64,000 bases of DNA from Microbotryum silenes-acaulis (taxonomy: Eukaryota; Basidiomycota; Microbotryomycetes; Microbotryales; Microbotryaceae): positions 1,178,001 to 1,242,000 of the forward strand of contig QPFY01000006.1 in the NCBI GenBank assembly GCA_003665825.1, in the 5' to 3' direction. The notes beneath the pieces were generated by a model. That model did not search any database, was not told the DNA's origin, and saw only the letters and a list, made by a program, of their open reading frames with translations. Numbering within the stretch: position 1 is the first letter of the stretch; each line of letters opens with the position of its first letter. Position numbers and translations under genes: made by a program. Of the stretch, positions 24,001-34,130 are shown in pieces.

Positions 24001-24079
24001 AATAGGAGAGCCCGATTTCAGCGCCCATCGGTTCGAACGCAATAGGGGAGCCCGGTTTCAGCGCCGATCGGTTTGAACA
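24001..24079. repeat. Tandem repeat, two about 40-bp units
   Basis: 24001-24040 and 24041-24079 are near-identical units of the form AATAGGnGAGCCCGnTTTCA followed by GCGCCnATCGGTT. A third, degraded version may follow to about 24,120. The repeat lies just upstream of the LINE remnant and could be its 5' junction debris or part of another element. Confidence 0.7.
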
Positions 24080-24377
24080 ATGCTCCCCCGGATAGGAGGA
24101 CCCCGGCTAAGCGCGCCGATCATTAATTCTCAATGGCCGGTGGCCACCAACCCGGTTGCTAACCTGCCGAGTCGGCGCACTCAGCGCACAGTTTGGGCGT
24201 CATCAGCCTCCCCGAGTCCCCGCGCCAGAGCGCACTACTAGCGCAGACAAGCGCGTTGCCACCGCCCGGCCCTCTCCTTTCCGTCTCTGTACTGCCTTGT
24301 TCTAACTTGGACCGAGTTTCCTCGCATCCTTAAGACAGGCTATCACACAGCCGCCGTCATGTCACTGCTTTCTGATC

Positions 24378-25464
24378 TTGTACACCTCCGCACCATCGAG
24401 GTCAGCCCACTGCAGTGCACAACGCTCGAATCTCGGCAACGTGTTAAGCCTCGCGTCCACCACTAGCGACAGCCGATCCTCCCGCCGCACCGATCAAGCA
24501 CAGTATATCTACTCCGGTCCGCTCCTACGCAACAGTCCAGTGTCAGTACTCGATGATGTGGTTGTCAAATGCAGTCTTGGACAGCTTGTGCGCAGCAACA
24601 TCAACTTTAGCATGGATCTCCTGAAGGAGCTTTGTCGGGCGCACCACGTGGAAGGGTATTCCAGGAGGAATCCGCTTGCCAAAGAGCTATTCCTACAAGC
24701 GCTCCTTTGGCAGTGCGATCCGCACTGTAATGCTTGTTCAAATGGGTATGTTTTCAGAAGACAACAAGCGGCGAGTCCCGTGACTCCGCCACGTCGTCAT
24801 TGCTTCTCCGACCACAGAGCATACGCATCAAAACCTGTTGACGTGCTTCGAGCCTGACTGAACGAGGAAGTCCAGAAGAATCGCGAGAACGTCTCAGCGA
24901 CTGACTCTAAACAAACGCTGCACAGACGTCCACCGCTGCTTCCCGAACCCGCACAAGAAGATCCCGGTAAAGTGACATCGCATTTTGCGCCAGCATCCGA
25001 TCAGTTCAAGACCGAGAACCGTTCTGAATGGAATGATTACTTCACCGACGCTCGTTCCCGTCTCTTCTGCTGCCTGGTGTGTTTCGAGAGAGTCTTCGGG
25101 CATAACGTACGATCGGTGCCTGAAGACGACATCAAGCGTGAGGAATCAGGGATTTGGAGGGGATTAACCAACTCTACACTACGGACGGACCTCCGACTTA
25201 CGATTTTTCAGCTTGACGGGGCGCACTCATCCATCCCCGACGTCTCCATCGACCGAGCGATTTAATCGATCAGATCGCGTACTCGCCCACGAACAACACG
25301 CTTCAGTGCTCACTCTGTCCAGACTGCTTCAAACGGCTGTTCCCTACCACAGGGCCACCGACTAAGCCCCCTCGGTCGTTGAGCAACGGATTTATCGCGC
25401 ACTGGATCACGTCCCCGCTGATGTCCGAGATTGCTTCTCCAACGCGGGTCAGCTTGAGCACCTC
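24378..25464 (+). pseudogene. Possible Helitron-like N-terminal remnant
   Basis: Two protein-like fragments lie in different frames. 24378-24857 contains a SAP-like helix pair (MDLLKELCRAHHVEGYSRR, then KELFLQALLWQ) followed by CDPHCNAC. 25301-25440 reads LQCSLCPDCFKRLF and then PRSLSNGFIAHWITSPL. In fungal Helitron replicases an N-terminal region shows this order: a SAP-like segment with a Cys pair, then a Cys pair followed by a sLaNG...P..L motif (DUF6570 type). The match is by eye and weak. No Rep or helicase domain is present, and the fragment ends where the truncated copia element starts. It could instead be part of another unrecognised gene. Confidence 0.3.
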
Positions 25465-25581
25465 GTAATTGGTGTGTTGTGAATGAGGATTAGCAGGAAG
25501 GCGGTTATCGGTTATTTGGTAGCGTCTGTATTGCCGCAAGGCACAGATCCGCACGCAGAAAAGACGCAGCGCATATCCAAG

Positions 25582-25815
25582 ATGGCTACGACCACGGTGG
25601 ATTCCGGGTCCGCCACTCATCGCGGCCTTATGGGCGACCTGTATGGCAATGTCGACGCCACAAATTGGGGAACGGCCAAGGATCGACTCCAACGGGTGTT
25701 GGAGGGCGATGGCCGGTTCAAGCATGTCACGACCGAACTCAGCGTTGGCCCCGAGCTGCAAGGCCTGAGGCCTTTGCCCGAGGTATTATGGAAGGCGATG
25801 GAGCTTTGGACTTAG
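25582..25815 (+). pseudogene. Copia Gag N-terminus, cut off by the inserted solo LTR
   Basis: Starts [19 protein letters not shown] and matches the first residues of the complete copy ([10 protein letters not shown]...). After SVGPE the frame runs into the inserted LTR and stops at 25815. The rest of the protein resumes beyond the insertion at about 26005 and reads on to 27,850. Confidence 0.8.
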
Positions 25816-26000
25816 TTGAATAGCTTGCGCGCGCCTGAAACCTCCCTTGGCTTTCGCCAGCTCACTGACCGGAGGTTCTAGGTGGGTGCCCCTGTTCTCA
25901 TATGTGTAGTATTGCGAGCTCACTGACAGGAGGTTCTAGTGAATTACTATTGTTTGATCCTGTCTATCGTTCTGGAGCACGGCTGCACGCGGTGCTTCCA
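25757..26000. mobile_element. Solo LTR nested in copia copy 1
   Basis: Compared with the uninterrupted copy, copy 1 has 244 extra bases that begin TGCAAGG and end GCTTCCA (TG...CA). They are flanked on both sides by the same 5 bases CGAGC (25752-25756 and 26001-26005), which occur once in the intact copy. This is the signature of an LTR-retrotransposon insertion followed by LTR-LTR recombination. The insert contains a near-perfect internal duplication of GCTCACTGACnGGAGGTTCT. I find no full-length partner in the window. Confidence 0.85.
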
Positions 26001-26004
26001 CGAG

Positions 26005-27850
26005 CCCGAACAGTCCGAGTTCACCCGTACGCTGGGTGGCTCCACAGTGGCCGACGTAGCCACGTTCCGTACACAACATCGGAACTACCGGCATGACGTC
26101 GACGACCTCAATCAAGCCTTGGCGCAGGCCCGCAACATCTTGTTCGTATGCCTGGGGGAGGCCACGTTCGCGCGCATCGCAGACAAGCCAACGCACGAGC
26201 TGTGGGCGGCCCTCGATAAGGATCTCGGCGCCGCATCCCACGACTTCGCGCGGTCGGAGAAACTCGATGCCCTTTTTCTATACCAAGCCTACGTCGACGG
26301 AGACCCTCTCGACCCTTGGTTGTTGCACTTCAACCGGTTGTTTGTCGATCTCAACGCCGCGCACGTTTCCCGCGACAAGGCCTACCAGCGCGCCAAGATC
26401 GACGGGGTCAAGTACACGCAAGCTGAGTTTGACAAGTGGGTTCCGCCACCTGCGTTGTCGGAAGGCATCCGCATGGACCTCTTGAAGGCGAGGATGCCAC
26501 GGCCTATTGTCACGGTTATCGACGCCCTCGGCCCTCTCCCGTCGCTCAGTGATGTGGAGGGCGCGATTCGTCGGGCGGCGATGTCTCGCTCTTCCGGCAC
26601 CAATGTCGCCGAAGCCCTCGCGGCGAAGACTCAGGGTCGTCGCAGGCGCCCCGCTCGTTCGTCAGGCAAACCGAAGTCCAGTTTTCTCTCGGCTTCGAAG
26701 GTACCGGGTCTCGTGGACAAGTGGCCGCATGGGGTTGCACAGAATGGTCGCCTGAGGCTGGGCCGGTCGCAGTGCAGGAAATGCTACGAGCAGGGCCATC
26801 TTGGCGACGAATGTACCGTTCCCTCGACCGAACTGTCCCGTCGTCGGGTTGCCGTCTTAGCCAAGCACAACATCTCCATCGGCGCGGCCGACGCGATGGC
26901 GCTCGTGGCTGAGTACGGTTCCGACCCATCGGTTGAAGACGACTCTTACGAGAACTATTTCGCCGACGTCGCCCTTGACACCGAAGTCTCTGCGCTGTAC
27001 TTGCACGACGGTCCCCGCTACCTCCTCGACTCGGGGGCGACGCGCCACATGACCACTCGTCGGGATCTCTTGGTCGACTTTCAGCCTTTCACGACGGAGC
27101 GTGTGCGCGTAGTCGGCGCATTCAAGTCCAGCGCCATGGCTGTCGGCAAGGGCACCTTCCGGCTTCACGCCAACGGGGCGCCTCTCGAGCTCCGCGACGT
27201 CCTTCTCGTCCCGGGTCTGTCCGCCGAGCTCGTGTCTCTTGCCAGTCTCATGAAGGATGGGTACCAGCTGTCTGGAATTTGCGACGCCGCGGGCGAACAC
27301 TCTGGTCTCACCGTCTCGGGTCCGGCTTCGAGCCTCACCTTCGCTCTCGATCGCAACCACTACGTTCTCCAGGCGAGTCCGGCCTCACCTCCTCTGGCGG
27401 ATCACCAAGCGCTGACAGCCACCTCCTTGCCTATAGATGTAGTGCTTTGGCATCAGCGTTTGGGTCATCTGTCCTGGGGTCGTTTGGTAGAACTTGCTAA
27501 GTCGGGCGACATTTCCCTCGACATCTCTGCTGTAACCCGGGATCAACTTCGTCTCCTTGATCAGTGCAATGCCTGCTGCTCCGGCAAGGCCGTGTCTGCC
27601 CCCAGTCGTGAGGCTGCCCACCACCCCGCCGACGCACCTTTCGCTCGGGTCTTCGCCGACGTGTGGGGGCCTTCCCCTGTTCCTGCTCTCTCCGGCGTCC
27701 GATATCTGTGCGGTATCACGGATGAATACTCGCGTTTCCGCTGGGCTCGCGGCATTCGGTTCAAGAGCGAGGCTTCGTCCGTACTCAAGGGTTTCGTTGC
27801 GATGTCGAAGATCCAGTATGCTGGCCCGGGAGTGGCGACCTTGCGCACGG
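26005..27850 (+). pseudogene. Copia Gag-Pol fragment (Gag to integrase core), truncated
   Basis: Continues the Gag-Pol of copy 1 after the solo LTR: Gag body, zinc knuckle, protease DSGA motif, HHCC and the first Asp of the integrase core (ADVWGPS), ending just after VATLRT. It is nearly identical to the complete copy, with scattered substitutions (for example NACCSGK for DACCSGK), and is open apart from the insertion. It lacks reverse transcriptase, so it cannot be autonomous. Confidence 0.85.
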
Positions 27851-27851
27851 T

Positions 27852-28013
27852 TGTAATACTCCGTAGTTACTCAAGGCCTGACGCGCGTCTGGCCTTAAGC
27901 CTTGTCGGGAAGTAGACTCTCTCTTCCCTTCTGACCAGTTTATTCTTTGGAATACATACTCGTATCCTGTTACTTGCAAGGCCCCACGACTGGGCCTTAC
28001 ATTTTTTTTTAAC
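27852..28013 (+). repeat. Left inverted arm of fold-back element
   Basis: Reverse complement of 28444-28605. The word CGTATCCTGTT within this arm also pairs with AACAGGATACG at about 28,037, giving an alternative internal stem. Confidence 0.85.
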
Positions 28014-28063
28014 ATTTTTTATTTATTTTTATTTTTAACAGGATACGGTCGCGTAAACGGCGA

Positions 28064-28410
28064 ACAACCTCAGCAGTTGTGTGTGACGGCGACGACCAAG
28101 GTTGTGTGGACAATACGGCGAACGTCTTGCGACGTGTGATGTAGGCGGCGAACAGGGACGGCTCTGTATGACAGACGACGGCTGTCGTGCGGTAAGTGCG
28201 GGTGAGCGACGACGGTCGCGTAAACGGCGAACAACCTCAGCAGTTGTGTGACGGCGAACGACCAAGTCGTGTAAGCAATGCGGCGAACGTCTTGCGACGT
28301 GTGATGTAGACGGCGAACAGAGACGGCTCTGTATGACAAACGACGAGTGTCGTGCGGTGTGTGCGGCGAACGACCTGGGTCGTGTGTACGTCGAACCGGT
28401 TTGAAGCGGT
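28064..28410. repeat. Array of about 13 regularly spaced mini-hairpins
   Basis: Two tandem units of about 165 bp. Each is a series of 4-6 bp stems, usually preceded by GGCGA and followed by GTG. Unit 1 stems start at 28064 (ACAAC/GTTGT), 28092 (ACGAC/GTTGT), 28122 (ACGTC/GACGT), 28152 (ACAGGG/CTCTGT), 28175 (ACGAC/GTCGT) and 28206 (GCGAC/GTCGC). Unit 2 stems start at 28231 (ACAAC/GTTGT), 28258 (ACGAC/GTCGT), 28287 (ACGTC/GACGT), 28317 (ACAGAG/CTCTGT), 28340 (ACGAC/GTCGT), 28370 (ACGAC/GTCGT) and a weaker one at 28395 (ACCG/CGGT). Spacing is mostly 23-30 nt. Loops are 3-8 nt and differ between units in some hairpins. Confidence 0.8.
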
Positions 28411-28443
28411 GACGGAGTGTTCTTGGCGAATTCTTGTATCGGT

Positions 28444-28605
28444 GTTAAAAAAAATAATGTAAGGCCCAGTCGTGGGGCCTTGCAAGTAACAGGATACGAG
28501 TATGTATTCCAAAGAATAAACTGGTCAGAAGGGAAGAGAGTCTACTTCCCGACAAGGCTTAAGGCCAGACGCGCGTCAGGCCTTGAGTAACTACGGAGTA
28601 TTACA
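28444..28605 (-). repeat. Right inverted arm of fold-back element
   Basis: Reverse complement of the left arm, ending GAGTAACTACGGAGTATTACA. The flanking DNA to the right does not match the copia element. Confidence 0.85.
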
Positions 28606-28872
28606 CTCTCCACCACCTAAACCAAACCCTCGTCCTCCCCTTCGCTTGAGATCCTCAAATGCCTCGATCACATCATTGCAATCCCCAAGCCAAGGATACG
28701 TCCTCCGCCGTGAATGGTGCCTTGAGTTCGGGCATGTTCAGGCGCGTGGGTCCGCGATCTGACGCCATCCTTGACGAAAGATGCGGTGGGGCGTCCTTGT
28801 CCGTTGTGGATCCCGGATCCGCGTTGCTCCTGGTTTGCGGTGCCAGGTTGTAAGGTCAGCGCGTCGTCGCGG

Positions 28873-28998
28873 CACCTCGGGCAGACATAAAAAGTACGCC
28901 TCAACAGGCGCGCGCGCAGCGCCCTCCCACGCGCCTTCCAAGCCACAACCTCGGCGGGTTGCAACCTTGCTACCCCAGGTAGCAGATTAGGCCCAGGT
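28873..28998 (+). repeat. Left TIR of KDZ transposon
   Basis: About 124 bp. It matches the reverse complement of 34131-34255, including the GC-alternating CGCGCGCGC segment and the words GTTGCAACC and CTACCCCAGGTAG. Confidence 0.85.
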
Positions 28999-29348
28999 TG
29001 CGCCCAACTCTCTGCTTCGAGTCGATTCTGTGTACACACAACACTCTCACAGCTGCTAGATTGATAAGGAAAGTGCGTAGTAGATGCATTCCTTCCTTCG
29101 TCTTTTTCTCGCATCTTTCGGGTGCCGTCAGAGTCACATGTCCGAAGCGGTCGCGCGGGATTTCGGTCCCGAGATCGAAGGGTCCGAGCACACGCGTTGG
29201 CGGCAGTCGGCCACGCGAGGGACCTTCCACTTGACTTGCCGCCTCAGCTCGTTGCTTCCGCTACAGCTCATTGTAGCGTCGCCATCGACTGTACAGGCCC
29301 CACGGCTCGCGTTCGTCCTCTTGCTCATGCACCTGACTCGGCGTCGCC

Positions 29349-31018
29349 ATGCGGCCGAAGAGAAGATACAAGTCCAAACCGTCGGTCTACAAATTGCAGG
29401 TCACCTTCTGTGCCTCCGAGTCGCGGTGTGCTACGGACGTCGAACGCTTGGCCCAACTAGGGTTCATCTCTTCGACCGCTTTAATGCCGATGACCGCCTT
29501 CTCATTTCGACTGGTCGAGCAGGCCCACGCGAGCTGGAAGGTCAGCCCCCGCGCTCTCACCGGCTATGCGGACGGCCTCAAAGAGTATTACCCCCGTTGT
29601 GGGTGGGGTCGGGGTCACTATACGGGACATCCTTGGGTGAGTTTGGACGCCGCCATCGTTTCAGGGGCACATGCTCAAAGCCTGCCTTCCGCGCATGCAG
29701 GACAAAGACCTTCGGAAGCAACGCGATCGACGAGTACCGCGCTCTCGAAACATGCGAGAAGGACAGCGGGGACCTTCTCGTAGGCACCGTCGATTCGTTC
29801 AAACAAGTGACCCGCGTGCTTCGGGCCAACGTGACTTAATCAACCTTGTCACGACGTCACATTGGATTGCGTGCTTGCATACGACGGCAACTTTCAGCAA
29901 ACGCGTGAGAAAAACTCGAAGCACGACGTCCAAGGAATCGTTCCGGACAATATCTTGGCTGAGGAAGAGGTTCAGGCGATGAAGGCCGAGGTGGAAGCTT
30001 CGGTGCGGCCGACCAAAAAGGTGAGTAATGCCGCTGCATTTGCCTTAATGGGATCGCTTACCTCTACACCCACCCACCCTCGTAGGCGTGCACAGAGTCG
30101 TGGAAGGCTGCCGACGACGGAGCTGGCTCAACCTCGTCACGAGTAGTAAATGCGCCTATACTTTCCTATCATTTGTCATCAGAGGCAGCTCCTGCCAAAG
30201 CTTTTCAAGCGACTGGAGTTCGCCACGAGCGTCTTCCATGCATACGCCCATATCTGGTCCTGCCAAGTCGAGTTCAACCCCCGCCTCATTCCAAACTTCG
30301 ATTGCGGAGCGGGCTACGGTCGCTCATTCTGCGAGGAGTAGCAGCTGTGCGCGCCAAGGATCGAGTCGGTGAGGAGAAAGCGCGGATCGGCGCCGAGGGG
30401 CGGCAAGCTTTGGCTTGGATCGAAGATGAAAAGACTCGTATCACTAGTTGCCAAACACTTTGGATTAACGTGTCGGGTAAGTTTTCGATACAGCGTGCTC
30501 CATATCACCTCTTATGTCGCCCTGACATCTTTCAAACCATCCCAACAGATACCCTTCCTGAATCGATCGACCCAGCTGATGCCAAGTTCATATTCGGCAC
30601 TGAAGATGTTGAAGAGATCCGAGACCGCGCGCTCGTTATACTGGATCGCCGGATGGAGCCTCTTCAGCTGCGTGAATGTTCTTGGTCCCAGAACGACCAT
30701 TTCTTCGATGTTTGGCTCGACACTCGCGGGCAGTCAGAGGGCGATTCCGAGCCCATGCCTCTTGCACTGTCAGAATTTCGTGGTTTACATCAACGATTGA
30801 ACGCGACGGGAAGAAGTGTCAAGAAGGCGAAACATCACCAGCTACCTGCACATAATCGATCGGGAACACGCGGTCCTATGGAGACATCTGGCCTCGACGA
30901 CTCGGCGCGGCCTCCACCGTTGGCCCGTGACGTTCAGCAAGTGCGGGTTATTCAGGCGCAGATGGATATGAGCGACGAAACTCAACTCGCAAAGGAGGTG
31001 GGGCCTTTCTCCGCATAA
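29349..31018 (+). pseudogene. KDZ transposase remnant
   Basis: Segments align in order with the second copy. LQVTFCASESR...LAQLGFISSTALMPMTAFSF ends in EYYPRCGWG. Then come AYDGNFQ (first catalytic Asp, near 29,880), KKAC after an intron, LLPKLFKRLEFATSVFHAYA and WSCQVEFNPRLIPNF. Last is the C-terminal helical region (EEKARIGAEGRQALAWIEDE, then WSQNDHFFDVW). Where copy 2 has the catalytic GEGCERLWSS motif, this copy reads GAGYGRSFCEE and stops. The stretch holding YDIAC and the middle of the C-terminal domain is deleted, and frameshifts occur near 29,840 and 30,330. Non-functional. Confidence 0.75.
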
Positions 31019-32569
31019 CTCCTCGAGCAGGACGGTGAGATGGGCAGCTCTTCGGATGAAAGCTACGGCGATGACTTTGCTGGTCAGGAAGACGAATACT
31101 TCTCGGGCGTACAGACCAGCTTCTGATTTAGATGAATTAGTGGTGCAACTTGATGTTGAAACAATGGACATGGTGTTTGCAAACTAAAGTTGTCTCAATT
31201 GCGGTGGGTGAGAGTGATATCACCGTCTCATAGAGAGAAATATTGTCAGACCTAATCCCTGGGCTGCGCCTGCCTTACTCCTGCCGGGTGACTTGCCGGG
31301 TGACTTTTCAATCAAAGCGCATGCAACTGCTCGAGTACGAAGAATGTCTACCACGTGAAAATGGGTGAGTGGGTTTGATCAATATAGAGAATGTATCTCC
31401 TACCCTCGGACAGGGTTGAATAGCAAAGTTGACGTGTGCGTGCAAGCCCTTCTTCCGAACAAGATGGCTCGGCGGCTCTCTCTGAGGATTCCCGCTCGAA
31501 GGATTCGACTTCCTGCCATGGCGCGGCCAAAGACCCTTTGCACCGATCTCGATCCCTGCTACTGAGACTTGCTCCTGTTTTAAGAAGAGCTTGGTGTCAA
31601 GATCTCAAGATCAAGTCTAGTCTATGCTCGACGGGGGCAGAAGTGCTGACAATTCATTTTAGTGCGGCGAATGCAAGAATTCTCTCTGCTTTGAGCACTC
31701 ACCATGTGGCCTGAGGATTGGCGGCCTACCTCATTGGTGAGAGGGAATGTTTATCAAGTAAAAGGTAGGTATGAGCGGCCATCGATCATGTCTCGGAGTC
31801 AATTGAGGTTTTCGCTCCAAGAGCCTGTTACAAGCCTAAGCCTTCCATGTTTTCACCGAACCTACTATCGAGTTCGACCCACCTCTCATCAAGCACGTAC
31901 TTTGTCGCTACTTCGCTACTTACGACTGATTACCTACGTGTTCCGCTCCGCTTGTGCGTTCAGGGGCTCAGATCAGTTCGCCTTCTTCTGGGAGCGCGCG
32001 CCGCTTGAAGTCAGCCGGCCGGGGGTCGTCACCGTGGCCCAGCAGCTCTGATTGGCACTTTGGCGAAGACCGAGCCCGGCCAGATGCAACCCTTGCCCGT
32101 TCACTTTAGTGCTAATAGATAATAAAAAGATGCTAACATACACTGCAATTAGTGGAAGCGCGTTGCGAATTCTGTTCATTCATTCTTTGCTCAAAGAGTC
32201 ACTTCCGGAAAGCAGACGCTCCGGAGCACTCCAATCTCACTGGGCAATTCAACTCTACATAATACTTCGAAGACAACCCAGAACAAGAAGGATAATGTTT
32301 GTGAGCAGGATTACGTCACTGGCACATCCCACGTCAACAAGAAGAGGTCGGCGGTCTCGAGCGGCCCAGGGAGGCACGAAGGGCAACGAACAATCGCCCT
32401 CTCCGCCTCTAGTCACCAAGAGCCGGATGCATATGAAGCATAACTGTGACATAACTATTGTGGTGGCCTGTGTTGTCCAACGAATTCTGGCCCTTCAACA
32501 GCCAAGATCTCCGCACCGCATGCGCGTCGACGAGTCTGGCTGGCGCTGAGAGCTCGGCCATCGTCACCT

Positions 32570-33695
32570 CACTCGCTTTCCTCGTCGGAGCTCGTGTTCC
32601 GAGTCCGCCGGTCAGCATCGCTGTCGCCGCCTTCATCGCCGTCGGCCATTTCCTGGCCTGCACTTGACCCGATTACCTCTTCCTCCAGCCTGAAGCTCAG
32701 CTCGCCTGCACGCAGCAATGGGATCCAACAACTTAAGCTTGCCACTCGGGCTTCGGAAATCCGCTTTGCGAAGGAGCGCGCCGCGCTGAACAATGATTCT
32801 GGCGTTGTCCCTGAGGGCCTTTACGTCATAGACGGTCTTGGGCGATTGGATCTTCTCGCCGTCCAGCACGGAGCGTCGGCGCAGCGCGGACTCTGAAGAC
32901 AGCGAGCCGGGTCAAAATTAGGCACCGTGTATGGAAGAGTAGGCAGGCTGCACTTCTTGTACTCACGGAACAGTTCCTTGAGGATGATGCTGTACCATTG
33001 GCATTTGGTCTCAACGTTCTTGTCGGCCACGGGTGCGTTCCAAGCTGTGCGCAGATATTCGCTGATACATCCCTCCCTCCTGATGCGCGGCCTCCCTCCT
33101 CGTCTTGGGAAACTTGTGCGGCCCGCGACTGTTGGCGATCGCGAGCGGAAGGTGCAGTATTTGGCAAACCTGCCGCGTCAAAGACAATACCCGTGCCGTC
33201 AGGATTGTTCCCTCCTTGTTCGACCATGCTTGCGGGATTGTTGCTTGCTGGCGGAGCTAGATACGGGCCATCGATGCGTCCAGGATCGGGGAACGTGGGA
33301 CGGTAAACTGGTTGGTTGGACGAAGCAGATCCCGGAGACGATTGATAGTTGTACGACGCAGGATTCGAGATGGCCGTTACGCCAGCGGAAGTGGACGCTG
33401 AATCGGGTGCACGACGGTGTAACGTCAGAACAGACCGATGCTGTACGCGATCGACGCGACGGCCACCCACGAACCCGAATAGTCGTTATATGCGGACTGG
33501 TTGGGAGTCCAAGGCGAGGTGCGCGACTCGTACCCAGAGGCAGCATATGAACCTATGTGTCAGATGTGATCGTGAGCCGGTAGTCCAGTCAGTGCACTCG
33601 TGTCGATCGGCGGCAAACATACTGCTGTTCATCGCCGGAGCGCCAAACGTTGGCTGCGATTCGGGAGGTAGTTAAGTTGATTGGATTGACTCATC
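32570..33695 (-). pseudogene. Second reading frame inside KDZ transposon, function unknown
   Basis: On the minus strand, opposite to the transposase, a possible start MSQSNQLNYLPNRSQ lies near 33,695. Protein-like stretches follow: a Pro/Ser/Asn-rich part, then WNAPVADKNVETKCQWYSII, an intron with GTGAGT...TTCAG, then SVLDGEKIQSPKTVYDVKAL and RDNARIIVQRGALLRKADFR. Frames are broken between the segments. Some KDZ transposons carry accessory genes (TET/JBP dioxygenases are the known case), but I do not see an HxD...H dioxygenase motif here. The family is unrecognised. Confidence 0.4.
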
Positions 33696-34130
33696 GAGAT
33701 AGGAGCAGCAGAAGTATGACTGATCCGGTGTTTCGAAGTGGGCGTTCGTTTCAGACTGTCGCAAGGTGACGGATGCTCATTGTATAGTTCGTTACTTCGT
33801 ATACGTAGTAGGGGGCGATTGGGCAAAGCAGAAGAATGGGCGGTATGCGCGAGCGCGACGCGTCGCCGCCATCTCCAGCGTCTCCGGAGTCGTGACGCGT
33901 CGACGTCCGGGCCAGTCCCGGCCCCAATTGTTCCGCGCGACCCGTGCCGAATCACGTGTTCGAGGTAGAGCGCCTGTACAGCTTGCAGAGGACAACAATA
34001 ACTCTCGAAAAATATCCAAAAATCCGAATACACTATTTTTCGCCGACTGCGCCTTTGTTTCCAGGTTTTCCATGGAGTTGTAGTGGGAGTGAACGTCTCG
34101 GCAACTCGACATTGAGGAGGGCATACCTGA

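Larger units (their letters stand above)
25468..27851 (+). mobile_element. Truncated Ty1/copia retrotransposon (copy 1)
   Basis: Almost the same sequence as the complete element at 47686-52707. A shrunken 5' LTR remnant (about 48 bp, 25468-25516) is followed by the primer-binding site TGGTAGCGTCTGT at 25517 and the Gag start at 25582. The coding part runs through Gag, the zinc knuckle ([14 protein letters not shown]), protease ([11 protein letters not shown]) and the integrase HHCC domain. It stops in the integrase core exactly where the fold-back element begins. Nothing corresponding to the integrase C-terminus, reverse transcriptase, RNase H or 3' LTR follows. A 244-bp solo LTR interrupts Gag. 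Copy 1 keeps HQRLGHLS, the usual zinc-ligand His, where copy 2 has Arg. Confidence 0.9.
27852..28605. mobile_element. Fold-back (long-TIR) element with hairpin-array core
   Basis: A 754-bp unit bounded by long inverted repeats of about 162 bp (27852-28013 and 28444-28605). The arms begin TGTAATACTCCGTAGTTACT and end with the reverse complement. By eye they differ only by a 2-base indel in a CT run and in the terminal T tract. No protein can be read in it. The about 430-bp core carries two tandem copies of a hairpin-rich unit (separate entry). It abuts the broken end of copia copy 1, and I see no target-site duplication. Long TIRs without a gene suggest a non-autonomous DNA transposon (Mutator-like long-TIR or fold-back class), but its mobilising enzyme is unknown. 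Confidence 0.8.

Noticed and set aside
24001..24079. tRNA-like B box (GGTTCGAACG) in the tandem repeat
   Set aside because: The word repeats with the 40-bp unit and lacks the flanking tRNA stems.
28064..28410. CRISPR-like array (constant words with variable inserts)
   Set aside because: The variable parts are palindromic stems, not spacers, the constant word is only about 5-8 nt and the context is a eukaryotic inverted-repeat element.
32570..33695. TET/JBP dioxygenase gene expected in some KDZ transposons
   Set aside because: No HxD...H metal-binding motif or related fold signature is visible in any frame of this minus-strand remnant.
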